Positions 62,471-64,000 of a stretch of DNA of 64,000 nt are shown piece by piece. Positions within the stretch are counted from its first letter, which is position 1, and every line of letters begins with the position of its first letter. The notes under the pieces are model-generated. The model made no database searches, was not told the origin of the DNA, and saw only the letters and a list, made by a program, of their open reading frames with translations. The DNA is from Plantago elongata (Eukaryota > Streptophyta > Magnoliopsida > Lamiales > Plantaginaceae): NCBI GenBank assembly GCA_036897095.1, contig JAYMSP010000024.1:1-64000 (forward strand), given 5' to 3'. A program made the position numbers and the translations under genes.

Positions 62471-63171
62471 TTCTTCGACGGAGAATCGCCGGAGAGGATA
62501 GGGAGATTAATCGCCGCCGCAAAAGATGTGTGATGGTCAGGTAGCTGCTAGCTGACAGCGATTGGAGAATAAGCTGTTAGTTTTTGGATAGGAATCGGAA
62601 ATGTAAGTGAGTGAGTGACAAAAGTGCAATTAATTCTGCGAAACTGAAAATAGCAAAATTAATTTGGACAGCCTCCAAAACAAGGGGTCACCACTCAAGT
62701 TCCGTCTACGCCTGGATGTATCTTTCTCCAGGAAACAAGTTTAATTCAACTCGAACTTGTATTTAGCGATAAACTTTAAAAACTTCGTGTAACCGATCTT
62801 TTGAATGAACATACCTTGGCTTCTTAATGGAGTTTTAACTACATGATTAAACAAGTGAACTAGTATGTATTAGGTCTAGTTTTATATAGCTACTCTATTC
62901 CAAATTTCCAGACTCGAATTATGAAAGGTGAGGTAATATCTCATATATATTGTTAACGATGGACATTTTAGTTAATAAAACCGATGAATTCACTCGTCAA
63001 TGTTGTGTTTTGTTTTTTCATTTTCTCTCATTTTTTGTGAAACTATTTCTTAACCTTATAGAACCATTAATGAACTGCATTAAATAAATCGATGTAAATG
63101 CTCATGCTCAATACTTTCTATTAATTCTTACGATCCTATGTCTAGATGTTTAATTTTGTAAGGATAAATTT
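62471..63171. other. Promoter side of HISN1 and spacer
   Basis: GC-richer near the HISN1 start, then AT-rich; no further gene. Confidence 0.35.
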
Positions 63172-63350
63172 TTTCTATTAAATAGAAGATGATGACTCTG
63201 TTATATTTGTATTTTCATTTTGTTAGCACAGTTTCTATTAAATAGAAGATGATGACTCTGTTATATTTGTATTTTCATTTTGTTAGCACAGTTTCTATTA
63301 AATAGAAGATGATGACTCTGTTATATTTGTATTTTCATTTTGTTAGCACA
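63172..63350. repeat. Three perfect tandem copies of a 60-bp unit
   Basis: The unit starting TTTCTATTAAATAGAAGATG repeats exactly every 60 bp through TTTTGTTAGCACA at 63350. The copies show no differences, pointing to recent expansion. No reading frame or array-like spacer is involved. Confidence 0.95.
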
Positions 63351-64000
63351 TACTGTATATTTCATATCCCTACCACGAGTGTGTCATCACATTTGTTCTT
63401 ATCCGACATAGTTAGCTTGTTGATGTGTACTTAAATATGGCAATCTACCATACATTGATCGGTGCATTACGTGGAAAACATTATCAGAATCAAAACAACA
63501 TTTAGGGGGTGCCAATTGTGATTGTTTCTATGGCATATAAGTGCCAACTCGAAACACTGAGGTATTATGTTATTTTTGCACATGGCCCAACTACACTCTC
63601 CATGCATTTGAGGATCATACATAGTTTAGCTGATTATTCCATCTCATTCTCCTTGTATTATATTCACACCAATCGAGGTGAAAATCTATAAACAAGCAGA
63701 CCTATTATGAATGGAGAGATGTAGTTGGGTTTTTGGGAGGTGGAGAGTATGGCAAATTACATAAGATCTCTAGCTAAAGTAATATGTTATGAGTCCACGA
63801 AAGATCAAAGTGGATTACAAGATTAATATAAGTTCCATGTAGGTAGGCTTCGACGATACACTCGAGATGATAAAAATAGTAAATCGTACATGGTAGACAC
63901 GCACATTTAAATCACTATCATGAATGCAAACTATTTGTTAAAATAAAAGGAGAGAAGAGAGAAATATAGAGTTGATTCCATTGTCTAAAATGTGAGTACA
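63351..64000. other. Gene-free end of the window
   Basis: AT-rich; only the small inverted-repeat element at 63586-63729 was recognised. Confidence 0.35.
63586..63729. mobile_element. Small 144-bp MITE-like element
   Basis: The left end CCCAACTACACTCTCCATGC is matched by the reverse complement of the right end (CCCAACTACATCTCTCCATT) with one base gap. The inside is AT-rich and non-coding. Terminal inverted repeats of about 20 bp and small size suggest a MITE; the target duplication was not resolved. Confidence 0.55.

Noticed and set aside
63172-63350. CRISPR-like regular repeat
   Set aside because: The repeats abut directly with no spacers, and the genome is a plant nuclear one; it is a tandem duplication.

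Overview
This is nuclear DNA of a flowering plant. The genes are split by many short GT-AG introns, the spacers are AT-rich, and plant-only families are present: JAZ/TIFY, type I MADS-box, the plastid carrier BASS1 and the plastid histidine enzyme HISN1. Codon use and intron style fit a eudicot. The FAR1-like and plant-mobile-type sequences of the transposon at 54-58 kb resemble those common in Caryophyllales, but that is a weak hint. Exon models below were built by hand from splice sites, reading phase and remembered family sequences; no alignment was run.

Layout. 1-730 (-): 5' part of an M-gamma (AGL80-like) MADS-box gene, cut by the window edge. 1900-2370: decayed LINE-type RNase H fragment. 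3148-3969 (-): unrecognised repeat-containing ORF. 4146-6891 (+): TruA-family tRNA pseudouridine synthase, 10 exons. 7694-13478 (-): 16-exon host gene joining a bromodomain, His/Gln/Pro repeats, a complete CACTA-type Transposase_24 domain and an AT-hook. 15990-18534 (+): BASS1-like plastid carrier. 19682-20929 (+): JAZ repressor with a diverged degron. 22119-27318 and 29622-32505 (+): tandem pair of EMB8-like alpha/beta hydrolases; a 1.4 kb Mutator-type element sits in an intron of the first. 33199-35087 (-): CCDC47 homologue. 37329-53851 (-): 34-exon DHX29-type DExH7 RNA helicase, one intron starting with GC. About 54180-58075: decayed Mutator-like transposon with genes on both strands. 58862-62470 (-): HISN1, ATP phosphoribosyltransferase, 11 exons. 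62471-64000: no gene, but a perfect triple 60-bp repeat and a small inverted-repeat element.

Functionally this is an ordinary stretch of plant chromosome; neighbours do not form a pathway. Two genes concern the translation and membrane-insertion machinery (DExH7, CCDC47), two are plastid proteins (BASS1, HISN1), and three concern gene control (MADS, bromodomain-transposase, JAZ). I saw no rRNA, tRNA, CRISPR array or organelle insertion, and no recognisable retrovirus-like element. The most unusual object is the bromodomain-Transposase_24 gene, which reads as a domesticated transposase inside a chromatin-reader protein.
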